Shown: positions 1 to 6,645 of the stretch, piece by piece
Position numbering within the stretch: the first letter of the stretch is position 1
Layout: the number at the start of each line of letters is the position of its first letter
Source of the DNA: an uncultured cyanobacterium
Lineage (GTDB): Bacteria; Cyanobacteriota; Cyanobacteriia; CACIAM-69d
Direction of reading: 5' to 3'
Length of the DNA stretch: 9,781 bases
Assembly: GCA_937894105.1 (NCBI GenBank)
Contig: CALCTI010000417.1
Coordinates: 1 to 9,781 of the forward strand
Notes under the pieces: generated by a model
The model's input: only the letters and a program-made list of their open reading frames with translations
The model's database searches: none
Told to the model about the DNA's origin: nothing
Made by a program: the position numbers and the translations under genes

Positions 1-2
1 CC

Positions 3-2369
3 CTGGCGGGGCTAGTGATTACCGGGTCGGTGTATGCCATTGCTCGGACGGTGTTTCCTGGGGCAATGGGCTCGCGGCTGGGGCTGTGGGGGGCGGGGTT
101 GTGTTGGCTGCTGCCGGGGCTGTGGCGGGTGCGGTTGGATTATTTGTTGGACTTTCCGGTGGGGGGGTGGGTGAGGCTGATGTGGTGGGGGGTATTGCGG
201 CGGCATGGTGCGGGGCGGCGCTGGCTTCTGGGTGGGGTGGGCTCCCAGCGACCTCGATGGTTTGACTTTGCTGGGGTGCGGGATGTGGAGCCTTGGGGGT
301 GGGCGATCGCCTCAGGACTATGCTTTGGGTTGGCGCTATTGACGAAGCAAACGGCGGTGTTTTTCCTGGCGGTGCCCTGGGGTTGGATGATGGCGGAAGC
401 ATTTTGGCGGCGGCGCTGGTTGCGGTTGGCGCAGGGGGCTGTGGCATTTTTAGTGGCGATGCCCATTTGGCTGCCCTGGTACCGCACCAATTGGCTGTTG
501 ATTTTAAGTGGAGGCAAGCGAGCAACCATTGATTCGGCGCGCATTGAAGGGGATCCTGCCCTGACCACGTTGGATGCTTGGACCCATTATCTGGGGCTGT
601 TGCCGCAGCATTGTTCGTTAATTGTGCTGTGGGTGGTGCTGGGGGGCTTTGCGCTGGCGCTGTTGCGGGGGGTGATTCACTGGCGGTTTTTGCCCCGACG
701 ATCGCCCACCCAGAACGTCGATTCAGAATTATTAATAGAGCAAGCGGCGATCGCTAAGGGCTGGCAGTGGATTGGGATTATTTTGGGCGGATCATACCTG
801 CTGTGTTCGGCGTTGGTGAATAAGGATTGGCGGTATGTGTTGCCCTATTTACCGGTACTGAGCCTGGTGCTAGCCCAGGGGCTGCTGCTGTGGAAAAGCT
901 TTTGGGGGGTACGAACCCGCTGGGGAATGGTGGCGATGTGTGCCGGGCTGTTAGCGGTAAATAGTTTTGCCATTTCGCCGGGGGATGGGGCGGCGCGGTG
1001 GCTGGGCACGGCGTTGATGCCCCGCAGTTTGCATTTGGCTTATACCGGGGAGCCGTGGCCACACGATGAGGCGATCGCCGAAATTCAGCAGCGGGATCCC
1101 TATCGCCAGATAACGGTGGGGGTGTTGCCGTCCACGGCGGAGATTAATCAGCACAATGTGAATTACTTTGGGGCGCTGGCGGATTTTCAGATTTATGGGC
1201 GACAGGTGGGGGTAGATCCGAAATTTGTGGCGGGCGATGGGCAGTCGCTGGATTGGTTTTTAACGAAAAGTGGCAACCAGGGTTCATTGCGGCGGCAATC
1301 GAAGCGTGAAGCCCAGGCAGCGTTAGGGGAGCTGGTGAAAAAAGGTGGCGATTTTGAACGGGTGGCCCGGTGGGAGCTGAGCGATGAAAGCGAGATGTTT
1401 TTATACGGGCGATCGCGGCGATCGTCGGAGATAACGCCCATTGAGATAATGCCCATTGAGAAAAACCAATCGCAGGTGAGTTTAGGGAGAGTAAATTTAG
1501 CGGAGGTAACTTTGCCGGAACAGGTGCCACCGGGGGTACCGTTTGGGGTGACTTACCAGTGGGAGGGACCGTGGGAGGGGTTACAGCACGGGTTAATTTC
1601 CCTCACTTGGACAATGGGGGATCCGGCGATGGCTGAGGGGCGGTCGCGTTGGATTGATGATCGGGCGATCGCCCAAGGCAATTTATTTGGTGAGCGGGTC
1701 GATGATCCGCCCAGTGGTTTTCGAATTAGCGATCGTACCGCCACCTTGCCGCCGCCCAACTTAGCTCCCGGCGAATATCGCGTGAAAGGCACCTATATCA
1801 ACCGCAAAACTGGCGACACTTACCCCTTAAAAACACCGAATACAACGGTGACGATCAGTCCCTCAGCGGAGCCTCAGCCTGCTCCTGAGCTAGACCGGGT
1901 GGCGCAACTGCGGCTACTGGCGTTGCGGTTACGCCAAGGGTTGCCGGAATTTGACGGCATCTTTGCGGAAATTGGACGCATTAATCAATACGATCCCCAC
2001 CAGGCTTATACCGAACAGGCGGCAATTCTGGCGCGGCAGCGTTTGGAAAAGGAACCGGAGCGGTTATCCCATTGGTATTTGCTGGGGCTGGCGGAGGTGC
2101 TTCAGCGTCGTGCCCCGGAAGCGATCGCAGCCTTTGAAGCGATCGCCCAACTGGACCCGGAAAATCCCTACGCCCACGCCTACCTGGCCTTTGTGAACCT
2201 TTACGATTTTCGAGCGGGGGCAGCGGAGGATGCCATTGAAAAAGCCCTGGCGCGATCGCCCGATCAGCCAGAGTTTCATTTAATTCGCGCCGCTGCTCGA
2301 CTGCTGCGGCTCAACCTATTAGGCACCTGGACCGACTTGCAACAGGGATTGGAAGCGTTAGACGGTTAG
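3..2369 (+). CDS. Membrane glycosyltransferase, family 39-like, with C-terminal TPRs (5' partial)
   Basis: Probably an integral-membrane glycosyltransferase that takes sugar from a polyprenyl-phosphate donor (GT39/ArnT/PMT-like). The frame is open to the window edge, and a GTG at 15 lies inside a hydrophobic helix, so the true start is upstream. Numbering from that GTG, the visible part has a LLDFP motif (44-48), the GLALLTKQTA loop typical of this superfamily (105-114), then hydrophobic helices near 140-156, 200-222, 250-268 and 274-293. The segment NKDWRYVLPYLP (269-280) is also typical. From about 325 to 784 the protein is soluble. It includes a beta-rich stretch (about 490-640) and at least two TPR-like helical pairs (about 684-751). 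This C-terminal extension is unusual for simple ArnT-like enzymes. The first kilobase is very G-rich on the coding strand. Family assignment is good; donor and acceptor cannot be told. The gene ends 9 bp from the convergent next gene. Confidence 0.8.
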   Translation: MAGLVITGSVYAIARTVFPGAMGSRLGLWGAGLCWLLPGLWRVRLDYLLDFPVGGWVRLMWWGVLRRHGAGRRWLLGGVGSQRPRWFDFAGVRDVEPWGWAIASGLCFGLALLTKQTAVFFLAVPWGWMMAEAFWRRRWLRLAQGAVAFLVAMPIWLPWYRTNWLLILSGGKRATIDSARIEGDPALTTLDAWTHYLGLLPQHCSLIVLWVVLGGFALALLRGVIHWRFLPRRSPTQNVDSELLIEQAAIAKGWQWIGIILGGSYLLCSALVNKDWRYVLPYLPVLSLVLAQGLLLWKSFWGVRTRWGMVAMCAGLLAVNSFAISPGDGAARWLGTALMPRSLHLAYTGEPWPHDEAIAEIQQRDPYRQITVGVLPSTAEINQHNVNYFGALADFQIYGRQVGVDPKFVAGDGQSLDWFLTKSGNQGSLRRQSKREAQAALGELVKKGGDFERVARWELSDESEMFLYGRSRRSSEITPIEIMPIEKNQSQVSLGRVNLAEVTLPEQVPPGVPFGVTYQWEGPWEGLQHGLISLTWTMGDPAMAEGRSRWIDDRAIAQGNLFGERVDDPPSGFRISDRTATLPPPNLAPGEYRVKGTYINRKTGDTYPLKTPNTTVTISPSAEPQPAPELDRVAQLRLLALRLRQGLPEFDGIFAEIGRINQYDPHQAYTEQAAILARQRLEKEPERLSHWYLLGLAEVLQRRAPEAIAAFEAIAQLDPENPYAHAYLAFVNLYDFRAGAAEDAIEKALARSPDQPEFHLIRAAARLLRLNLLGTWTDLQQGLEALDG
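1428..1457 (+). repeat. In-frame 15-bp tandem duplication inside the glycosyltransferase gene
   Basis: Two adjacent 15-bp units, GAGATAACGCCCATT and GAGATAATGCCCATT, differ at one base. They encode EITPI and EIMPI in a linker between the charged soluble region and the beta-rich part of the glycosyltransferase. A third GAG follows directly. The period is a multiple of three, so the frame is kept. Replication slippage is the likely origin. Confidence 0.8.
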
Positions 2370-2378
2370 GTGCTGCCG

Positions 2379-2849
2379 TTAAGAGTCCATCGCCATCGGC
2401 AACACAATCAGCCAAAACTGATCGTCATCCGAAGTGGTCCCTTCCTCACGCCCCAAGCGCCCCACCATCGGCGACGACCATTCCACCAAAATTTCGTGAA
2501 ACTGCAATCGACTCAGGGACAGCTGGGGTCGGGACCGTTGATACGCCTCATAGAGGGTCGACGTACTGGCGCGATCGCCCCGTATCCGCTTAAACGCGGA
2601 CTGCACCCGCGTCAGCACATCCCATCGAGTGGCCAACGCTCCAGACACATCGCCACTGGAGAGGATGGGAGCGCAATAGGGAATAGATAGCAGCGGTCCT
2701 GAAGAATCAGGGGTTCCGTTCCTGTGCTCCACCAGATTCAGGCAGTTTTCCACATCAGGAAGACTCTCGTCAGGCATGGTCTGCACCCGTGCCATAATCC
2801 GTTCGCGCTGCGTCATTATCCTCTCTACTCCATGAAGTACCCCACGCAT
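2379..2849 (-). CDS. Hypothetical protein, 156 aa
   Basis: I do not recognise this protein. It is judged real because its composition is protein-like, while the overlapping plus-strand frame is an Arg/His/Pro-rich shadow. The start at 2849 has a good Shine-Dalgarno sequence (AGGAG, 9 nt upstream). An ATG at residue 12 (2816), also behind a purine-rich GAGAGG, is the alternative. The N-terminus (about residues 12-43) looks helical and charged, and loosely recalls the short helical segments of DUF2281-like or antitoxin-like proteins. Residues about 80-130 could form a small helical or winged-helix fold, followed by a hydrophobic FWLIVLP strand near the C-terminus. No signal peptide or membrane segment is visible. 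It is convergent with the glycosyltransferase gene (9-bp gap) and has its own upstream region, so it is probably a separate transcript. Confidence 0.65.
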   Translation of the reverse strand: MRGVLHGVERIMTQRERIMARVQTMPDESLPDVENCLNLVEHRNGTPDSSGPLLSIPYCAPILSSGDVSGALATRWDVLTRVQSAFKRIRGDRASTSTLYEAYQRSRPQLSLSRLQFHEILVEWSSPMVGRLGREEGTTSDDDQFWLIVLPMAMDS

Positions 2850-3374
2850 TGCAACTAACTCCTGTATTCAATCAATAGCTAACAGTGGCTAATTTCACTA
2901 GCCGTTTACTCGTAAAAAAATGGACGGTAGAGACCAGACAACCCCCGAAGTAGGCTCGGTTGTGTAGTAGGCTGAAGCACGCTGATGGATGGTAGATAAC
3001 TGCCTGATGCCGTCTGAACCGGTCAAACTTTAGATTGACAGCGTAGTTACTGCTAATGAACTGTGGCAGGATGCTCCCTTAACTATGTTGTAGCGCTCTT
3101 TAGTTCAGTCGGGATAATTCGTGAAAATGATCACGTTAACTACGCTGTATTGAAATCACGCCATGCTGTTCGTAACTCTCAACTTAAATATAGAGAATTG
3201 ACGTCTGCCATTAGTTCTAACATTAGCTAAAACAATATGAATTGCATTCGTATTAATTTTACTAACTCTAAGATAACCTGCGATCGCTTCCTTTTTTCGG
3301 ACTAATTTTTTGCCCTAACTTCACGTAAATTTCACACTCAAACGTTACAGTAATTAGCTCTTACCGTTCTTTCT
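2850..3374. other. AT-rich intergenic region without a recognised gene (525 bp)
   Basis: This lies between the divergent hypothetical gene and tyrS, so it must hold promoters for both. No open frame of useful length, tRNA or known small RNA is recognisable. Visible structures are a weak hairpin (ACAACC at 2938-2943 with GGTTGT at 2958-2963), a repeated AGTAGGCT (2949-2956 and about 2966-2973), a perfect -35-like TTGACA at 3035-3040 without a good -10 at normal spacing, and a Crp-type palindrome at 3120-3135. A HIP1 octamer lies near 3281. Composition is much more AT-rich than the flanking genes, especially after about 3180. Confidence 0.7.
3120..3135. promoter_or_regulatory. Candidate Crp/Fnr-superfamily operator
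   Basis: CGTGA-AAATGA-TCACG is a perfect 5+5 bp inverted repeat with a 6-bp spacer. It matches the GTGA-N6-TCAC core known for Crp proteins, including the cyanobacterial cAMP receptor SyCRP1. It lies about 240 bp upstream of tyrS and about 270 bp upstream of the divergent hypothetical gene, rather far for direct activation of tyrS. A 10-bp palindrome of this type can occur by chance, so this is a candidate only. Confidence 0.35.
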
Positions 3375-4607
3375 ATGTCTGCCCCTACTTCTGCCTCCAA
3401 TTCAACATCATTTGATTGGCTATATCGCGGCACTACGGAAATTTTTCCCGACCAGCCAGAGTCAGAGGATCCCAGCCAAAATTTGACCCAGCGGTTAATT
3501 CAAAGCGATCGCCCCCTGCGGGTAAAACTGGGTATCGACCCCACCGGCACCGATATCCACTTGGGACACAGCATTCCCGTGCGTAAACTGCGAGCGTTCC
3601 AGGACGCAGGACATACGGCGGTACTGATTATTGGTGACTTTACGGCGCGCATTGGTGACCCCACCGGCAAATCGGAGGTGCGCAAACAGCTCACGGAAGC
3701 GCAGGTCAAGCAAAACGCTCAGACCTATTTGGAACAATTGCGCCCGGTGTTGGATTTTGACACGCCGGGACGGTTGGAAATTCGCTATAACTCCGAGTGG
3801 CTGTCCAAGTTGGATTTAAGCAAGATTTTGGAACTGCTAGCGTCGATGACCGTGGGTCAAATGTTGGCAAAGGAGGGATTTGCAGAGCGGTTTGGGCAGG
3901 AGTCGCCCATTTATTTGCACGAGTTTTTGTACCCCCTAATGCAAGGCTACGATTCTGTGGCGGTGCAGGCGGATGTGGAATTGGGGGGCACTGACCAGAA
4001 ATTCAACTTGGCGGTGGGACGCGATTTACAGCGCTTGTTTAACCAGACGCCCCAGTTTGGGCTATTGACGCCGATTTTGATCGGTACCGACGGAGTACAA
4101 AAAATGTCCAAGTCCCTGGGCAATTATGTGGGGCTATCGGAGGATGCCCTGACCATGTATTCCAAGCTGGAAAAAACGCCGGATGATCAGCTAATCACTT
4201 ATTTTGAGTTGTTGACCAATTTGCCGTTGGATACGTTGCCAGAGAATCCTCGCGATCGCCAAAAGCAGCTTGCCCTAGAGGTAGTCACCCAATTCCACGG
4301 TGCTGACGCAGCGACCCAAGCCCAAAAAGACGCTCAAAATTTGGTCGCTGGAGCCACTGGAGCCGCTGACAATGTGCCGGAATTTTCCCTGTCAACGGTG
4401 GAATTTCCGGTGCCGATTTTTTACCTGGTCAGTGCCAGCGGGCTTTGCAAAAGCAGCGGCGATGCCCGGCGACAAATTCAAGGGGGCGGCGTCAAGTTGG
4501 ACGGAGAGAAGGTCACCGATGTGAATCAGAAATTTGCCCAAGCCGATGAACTAACGGGACGAATTTTGCAGATGGGCAAAAAGAAATTTGTGCGCCTGAT
4601 TCCGTAG
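3375..4607 (+). CDS. tyrS: Tyrosyl-tRNA synthetase
   Basis: Class I aminoacyl-tRNA synthetase that charges tRNA-Tyr with tyrosine in the cytoplasm. The 410-residue length is normal for a bacterial TyrRS. The HIGH-type signature is HLGH (residues 62-65), preceded by KLGIDPTGTD. The second ATP-binding signature is a canonical KMSKS (243-247). LGGTDQKFN lies between them in the catalytic fold. HLGH plus KMSKS marks the TyrZ-like bacterial subgroup rather than the E. coli/B. stearothermophilus TyrS subgroup, which carries KFGKT. The last 65 or so residues (from about 345), with SSGDARRQIQGGGVKLDG, form the S4-like RNA-binding domain that contacts tRNA. No Shine-Dalgarno sequence precedes the ATG at 3375, but the N-terminus aligns as expected. 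pyrF follows after 50 bp with no terminator between, suggesting cotranscription. Confidence 0.96.
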   Translation: MSAPTSASNSTSFDWLYRGTTEIFPDQPESEDPSQNLTQRLIQSDRPLRVKLGIDPTGTDIHLGHSIPVRKLRAFQDAGHTAVLIIGDFTARIGDPTGKSEVRKQLTEAQVKQNAQTYLEQLRPVLDFDTPGRLEIRYNSEWLSKLDLSKILELLASMTVGQMLAKEGFAERFGQESPIYLHEFLYPLMQGYDSVAVQADVELGGTDQKFNLAVGRDLQRLFNQTPQFGLLTPILIGTDGVQKMSKSLGNYVGLSEDALTMYSKLEKTPDDQLITYFELLTNLPLDTLPENPRDRQKQLALEVVTQFHGADAATQAQKDAQNLVAGATGAADNVPEFSLSTVEFPVPIFYLVSASGLCKSSGDARRQIQGGGVKLDGEKVTDVNQKFAQADELTGRILQMGKKKFVRLIP

Positions 4608-4629
4608 TTTTAGATTCCGTAGTTTTAGA
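4598..4629 (+). repeat. 15-bp tandem duplication across the tyrS stop codon
   Basis: GATTCCGTAGTTTTA occurs twice back to back (4598-4612 and 4613-4627), with GA starting a third partial unit. The first copy contains the tyrS stop TAG at 4605-4607. Because the period is a multiple of three, the second copy puts another TAG in the same frame at 4620-4622, and TAG at 4611-4613 is also in frame. The duplication therefore leaves the protein unchanged and adds back-up stops. It lies in the tyrS-pyrF spacer. Confidence 0.85.
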
Positions 4630-4657
4630 AAGTGGTCCGTAAGCGGTTTTGACATCT

Positions 4658-5410
4658 ATGAACAGCGCAACAATTACGAATCCGGCAAATCGGGTGATTG
4701 TGCCGCTGGATGTGCCGGGCTATGACGAGGCGATCGCCCTCCTAAACCAACTACCCGAGGTCACCTTCTGGAAAGTGGGGCTGGAATTATTTGTCAGCGA
4801 CGGCGCTCGGATTCTGGGCGAACTCAAAGCCCGTAAAAAGCGCATTTTTTTAGATCTTAAATTCCACGACATTCCCAACACCATGGCGGGAGCTGCCCGT
4901 GCCGCCGGTCGCTACGGCGTTGATTTGCTAACAATCCACGCTTGCGCCGGAAGCAATGCTCTGAAAGCCACCCAAGCTGCCGCAGTTGAAGGGGCCGCCC
5001 AAATCAATGTGCCCCCTCCCAACGTCATCGCCGTTACCCTGCTAACCAGCATTGCCCCCGAGCAGCTCAGCCAGGAATTAAAAGTCAACGCCGACGTTAA
5101 AACCTACGCCGAGGGCATGGCTCAGCTGGCAAAAACTTCGGGTTTAGCGGGGGCAGTGTGTTCCCCTTTAGAAGCATCGTTGCTGAGGGAATTATGCGGT
5201 CCCGATTTTGTGTTGGTGTGTCCGGGGGTGCGTCCCAGTTGGTCCAGTCAAGGCGACCAAAGTCGGGTGATGACGCCCTCTGAAGCGATCGCCGCTGGGG
5301 CAACTTATTTGGTCATCGGTCGTCCCATCACCCAAGCGGACAATCCGGCGATCGCCTGGCAGCAAATCTTGGACGAATTAAACGGCAAGCTAAATAAAAT
5401 GGCGAACTAA
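4658..5410 (+). CDS. pyrF: Orotidine 5'-phosphate decarboxylase
   Basis: Catalyses the last step of de novo UMP synthesis, decarboxylating OMP to UMP, in the cytoplasm. The length of 250 residues from the ATG at 4658 is typical of the short bacterial PyrF type. The N-terminal strand RVIVPLDV carries the first substrate-binding Asp. DLKFHDIPNT holds the catalytic Asp-x-Lys-x-x-Asp set (D66, K68 and D71 from this start). VCPGVRP and the C-terminal VIGRPIT are the phosphate-binding elements of the TIM barrel. An in-frame TTG at 4649 would add three residues; the ATG is preferred, although neither has a clear Shine-Dalgarno sequence. It lies 50 bp after tyrS and is probably cotranscribed with it. 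Downstream termination probably comes from the stem in the MITE-like element near 5500. Confidence 0.95.
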   Translation: MNSATITNPANRVIVPLDVPGYDEAIALLNQLPEVTFWKVGLELFVSDGARILGELKARKKRIFLDLKFHDIPNTMAGAARAAGRYGVDLLTIHACAGSNALKATQAAAVEGAAQINVPPPNVIAVTLLTSIAPEQLSQELKVNADVKTYAEGMAQLAKTSGLAGAVCSPLEASLLRELCGPDFVLVCPGVRPSWSSQGDQSRVMTPSEAIAAGATYLVIGRPITQADNPAIAWQQILDELNGKLNKMAN

Positions 5411-5493
5411 CCTAAGGCAAGTTAATCTACGATGGCTTAATATCAGCCGCTAATTCTGCTTAGTCGCTATCCTATGAAAGATTAATGCAATAA

Positions 5494-5561
5494 ACTAGGG
5501 GCTGTCATCATTTAAACCTCAAAGCCTTTCGCTGTAACGGTTTCAGCCCCTAGTCTTTTTT
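5494..5561 (+). terminator. Stem-loop with T run, probable tyrS-pyrF terminator
   Basis: ACTAGGGGCTG (5494-5504) pairs perfectly with CAGCCCCTAGT (5544-5554), followed by C and six T. Inside, AAACC (5514-5518) pairs with GGTTT (5539-5543), lengthening the stem across a 9-nt bulge and leaving a 20-nt loop. The long loop is atypical, but the GC-rich stem followed by a T run is what an intrinsic terminator needs. It lies about 85 bp after pyrF and is the left half of the MITE-like element. Confidence 0.55.
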
Positions 5562-5623
5562 GTTTTGAAAGGGCGTGTACTCCCCACTGTATAAGGCTTC
5601 TGGCTCTTAATTGATGACACGCC
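5499..5623. mobile_element. MITE-like element, 125 bp, flanked by CTAG
   Basis: The left end reads GGGCTGTCATCATTTAA from 5499; the right end on the opposite strand reads GGCGTGTCATCAATTAA from 5623. The two agree at all but three of 17 positions without gaps. Each end is bordered by CTAG (5495-5498 and 5624-5627), as expected for a 4-bp target duplication. YTAR-type targets and ends starting with GG are known from IS5-group elements, so an IS5-like transposase may have moved it, by inference. No transposase is encoded. Each end also has an internal inverted partner: CTAGGGGCTG pairs with CAGCCCCTAG (5544-5553), and GGGCGTGT (5571-5578) pairs with ACACGCCC (5617-5624), so each half can fold separately. 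It separates pyrF from desC. It could also be an internally deleted IS. Confidence 0.6.
5565..5595 (+). promoter_or_regulatory. Candidate desC promoter inside the MITE-like element
   Basis: TTGAAA at 5565-5570 resembles a -35 box and TATAAG at 5590-5595 resembles a -10 box. The spacing is 19 bp, longer than the ideal 17. TG directly precedes the -10. Nothing better is visible between the element's end and the desC start at 5684. The upstream stem should stop read-through from pyrF, so desC needs its own promoter. Suggestive only. Confidence 0.3.
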
Positions 5624-5683
5624 CTAGGGCAACAATTAGCGCTCCAATCCCAAACCCTGCCGTCAACCACACACAGGATTTTC

Positions 5684-6514
5684 ATGACCACTGGAACCAT
5701 TGCCACAAGACCACGTCTTCGACCCGAAGTACTTGTGCCCACCCTGCTGCTGCATGTGGGTGCATTATTTGCCCTCCTGCCCAGTAACTTTTCCTGGAGC
5801 GCCGTAGGGGTGGCAGTTACCCTGCACTGCATTACCATCGGGCTCGGCATTTCCCTTGGCTTCCACCGCCTAGCTAGCCATCGCAGCCTCAAAGTTCCCA
5901 AGTGGTTGGAATACTTCTTTATCCTATGTGGCACCCTCGCCGGTCAGGGGGCTGTGCTGGGCTGGGTGGGCTACCATCGCCTGCACCATATGCACACAGA
6001 TAAGGACCTTGACCCCCATGATTCCACCAAGGGTTTTTGGTGGAGCCATATTTCCTGGTTAATGCACGAAGTTCCCCACCGGGAAAATCGCCCCAAGTAC
6101 ACCCGTGACGTCAACAACGATCGCTTCTACCGTTTCTGCCACGACTATTACATCCATCTTCAGGTCGCCCTCGGCGTTTTGCTGTACTTTATGGGCGGCA
6201 TGCCTTGGGTTGTATGGGGAATTTTTGTGCGATTATTCGTGGGCTTCCACGCAACCTGCTTAGTCAACAGCGCTTGCCATATGGTGGGCTACCGCAGCCA
6301 CGACACCGATGACTATTCCACCAATTGCTGGTGGGTCGCCCTTTTGACCTTCGGTGAAGGGTGGCACAATAACCACCATGCGATCGAATATTCCGCCCGC
6401 TACGGTTGGGACTGGTGGGAAATCGATATGGTTTGGTACGTTATTTGGGTGTTGCAAAAGGTGGGTTTAGCAACCAACGTTAAAGCGCGCCGAACCTCAG
6501 CAAAAATGGGTTAA
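5684..6514 (+). CDS. desC: Delta-9 acyl-lipid desaturase
   Basis: Membrane-bound di-iron desaturase that puts the first double bond, usually at delta-9 of stearoyl or palmitoyl chains, into membrane lipids using reduced ferredoxin. All three histidine clusters are present: HRLASH (H61, H66), HRLHH (H98, H101, H102) and HNNHH (H228, H231, H232). The extra GFHAT and NSACHMVG segments (H189, H199) are typical of the stearoyl-CoA/DesC family. Hydrophobic segments at about 18-32, 40-58, 76-93, 155-172 and 174-190 fit the usual membrane anchor. At 276 residues it is a normal cyanobacterial DesC; DesC1 and DesC2 cannot be separated by eye. The start at 5684 has AGGA 5 nt upstream. It is monocistronic: a candidate promoter lies in the upstream MITE-like element and a strong terminator follows. 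desC genes are often cold-regulated, but nothing here shows it. Confidence 0.95.
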   Translation: MTTGTIATRPRLRPEVLVPTLLLHVGALFALLPSNFSWSAVGVAVTLHCITIGLGISLGFHRLASHRSLKVPKWLEYFFILCGTLAGQGAVLGWVGYHRLHHMHTDKDLDPHDSTKGFWWSHISWLMHEVPHRENRPKYTRDVNNDRFYRFCHDYYIHLQVALGVLLYFMGGMPWVVWGIFVRLFVGFHATCLVNSACHMVGYRSHDTDDYSTNCWWVALLTFGEGWHNNHHAIEYSARYGWDWWEIDMVWYVIWVLQKVGLATNVKARRTSAKMG

Positions 6515-6548
6515 ACGTCGCGAACGTTATCGCATTTTTTTACGCAGT

Positions 6549-6586
6549 CGAGGGTGGTGTATTGTTTACACTGCCCTCGTTTTTTT
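6549..6586 (+). terminator. Strong intrinsic terminator after desC
   Basis: CGAGGGTGGTGTA (6549-6561) pairs with TACACTGCCCTCG (6567-6579) as 13 bp including two G-T wobbles, with a 5-nt loop, followed directly by seven T. It lies 35 bp after the desC stop. On the minus strand no T run follows the stem, so it mainly serves desC rather than the convergent araC-type gene. A weaker 4-bp GCGA/TCGC stem at 6520-6533 with a T run at 6535-6541 lies just ahead. Confidence 0.88.
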
Positions 6587-6645
6587 ATGCTTTTTCAAAG
6601 GTTTTTAAAATGACAAGATTGGCAAAAAAATGCTGCCATAACTGT

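Noticed and set aside
15..206. Possible frameshift or decay in the G-rich first 200 bp of the glycosyltransferase
   Set aside because: The frame is continuous and carries LLDFP and then the TKQTA motif at plausible spacing, so nothing requires a frameshift.
2370..2690. Plus-strand open frame of 106 codons opposite the hypothetical gene
   Set aside because: Its translation is dominated by Arg, His, Pro and Gln without any domain-like pattern, while the opposite strand gives a balanced protein with a good ribosome binding site.
3035..3063. TTGACA at 3035 as part of a tyrS promoter
   Set aside because: No acceptable -10 box occurs 16-19 bp downstream, so the perfect -35 word alone is not enough.
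2850..3374. tRNA gene, riboswitch or T-box leader upstream of tyrS
   Set aside because: No T-loop consensus, anticodon-arm structure or T-box sequence was seen, and T-box control of tyrS is not expected in cyanobacteria.
5512..5934. Minus-strand open frame of 140 codons across the MITE-like element and the desC start
   Set aside because: It is antisense to the strongly supported desC and Arg/Cys-rich. I considered a transposase remnant but saw no transposase motif.
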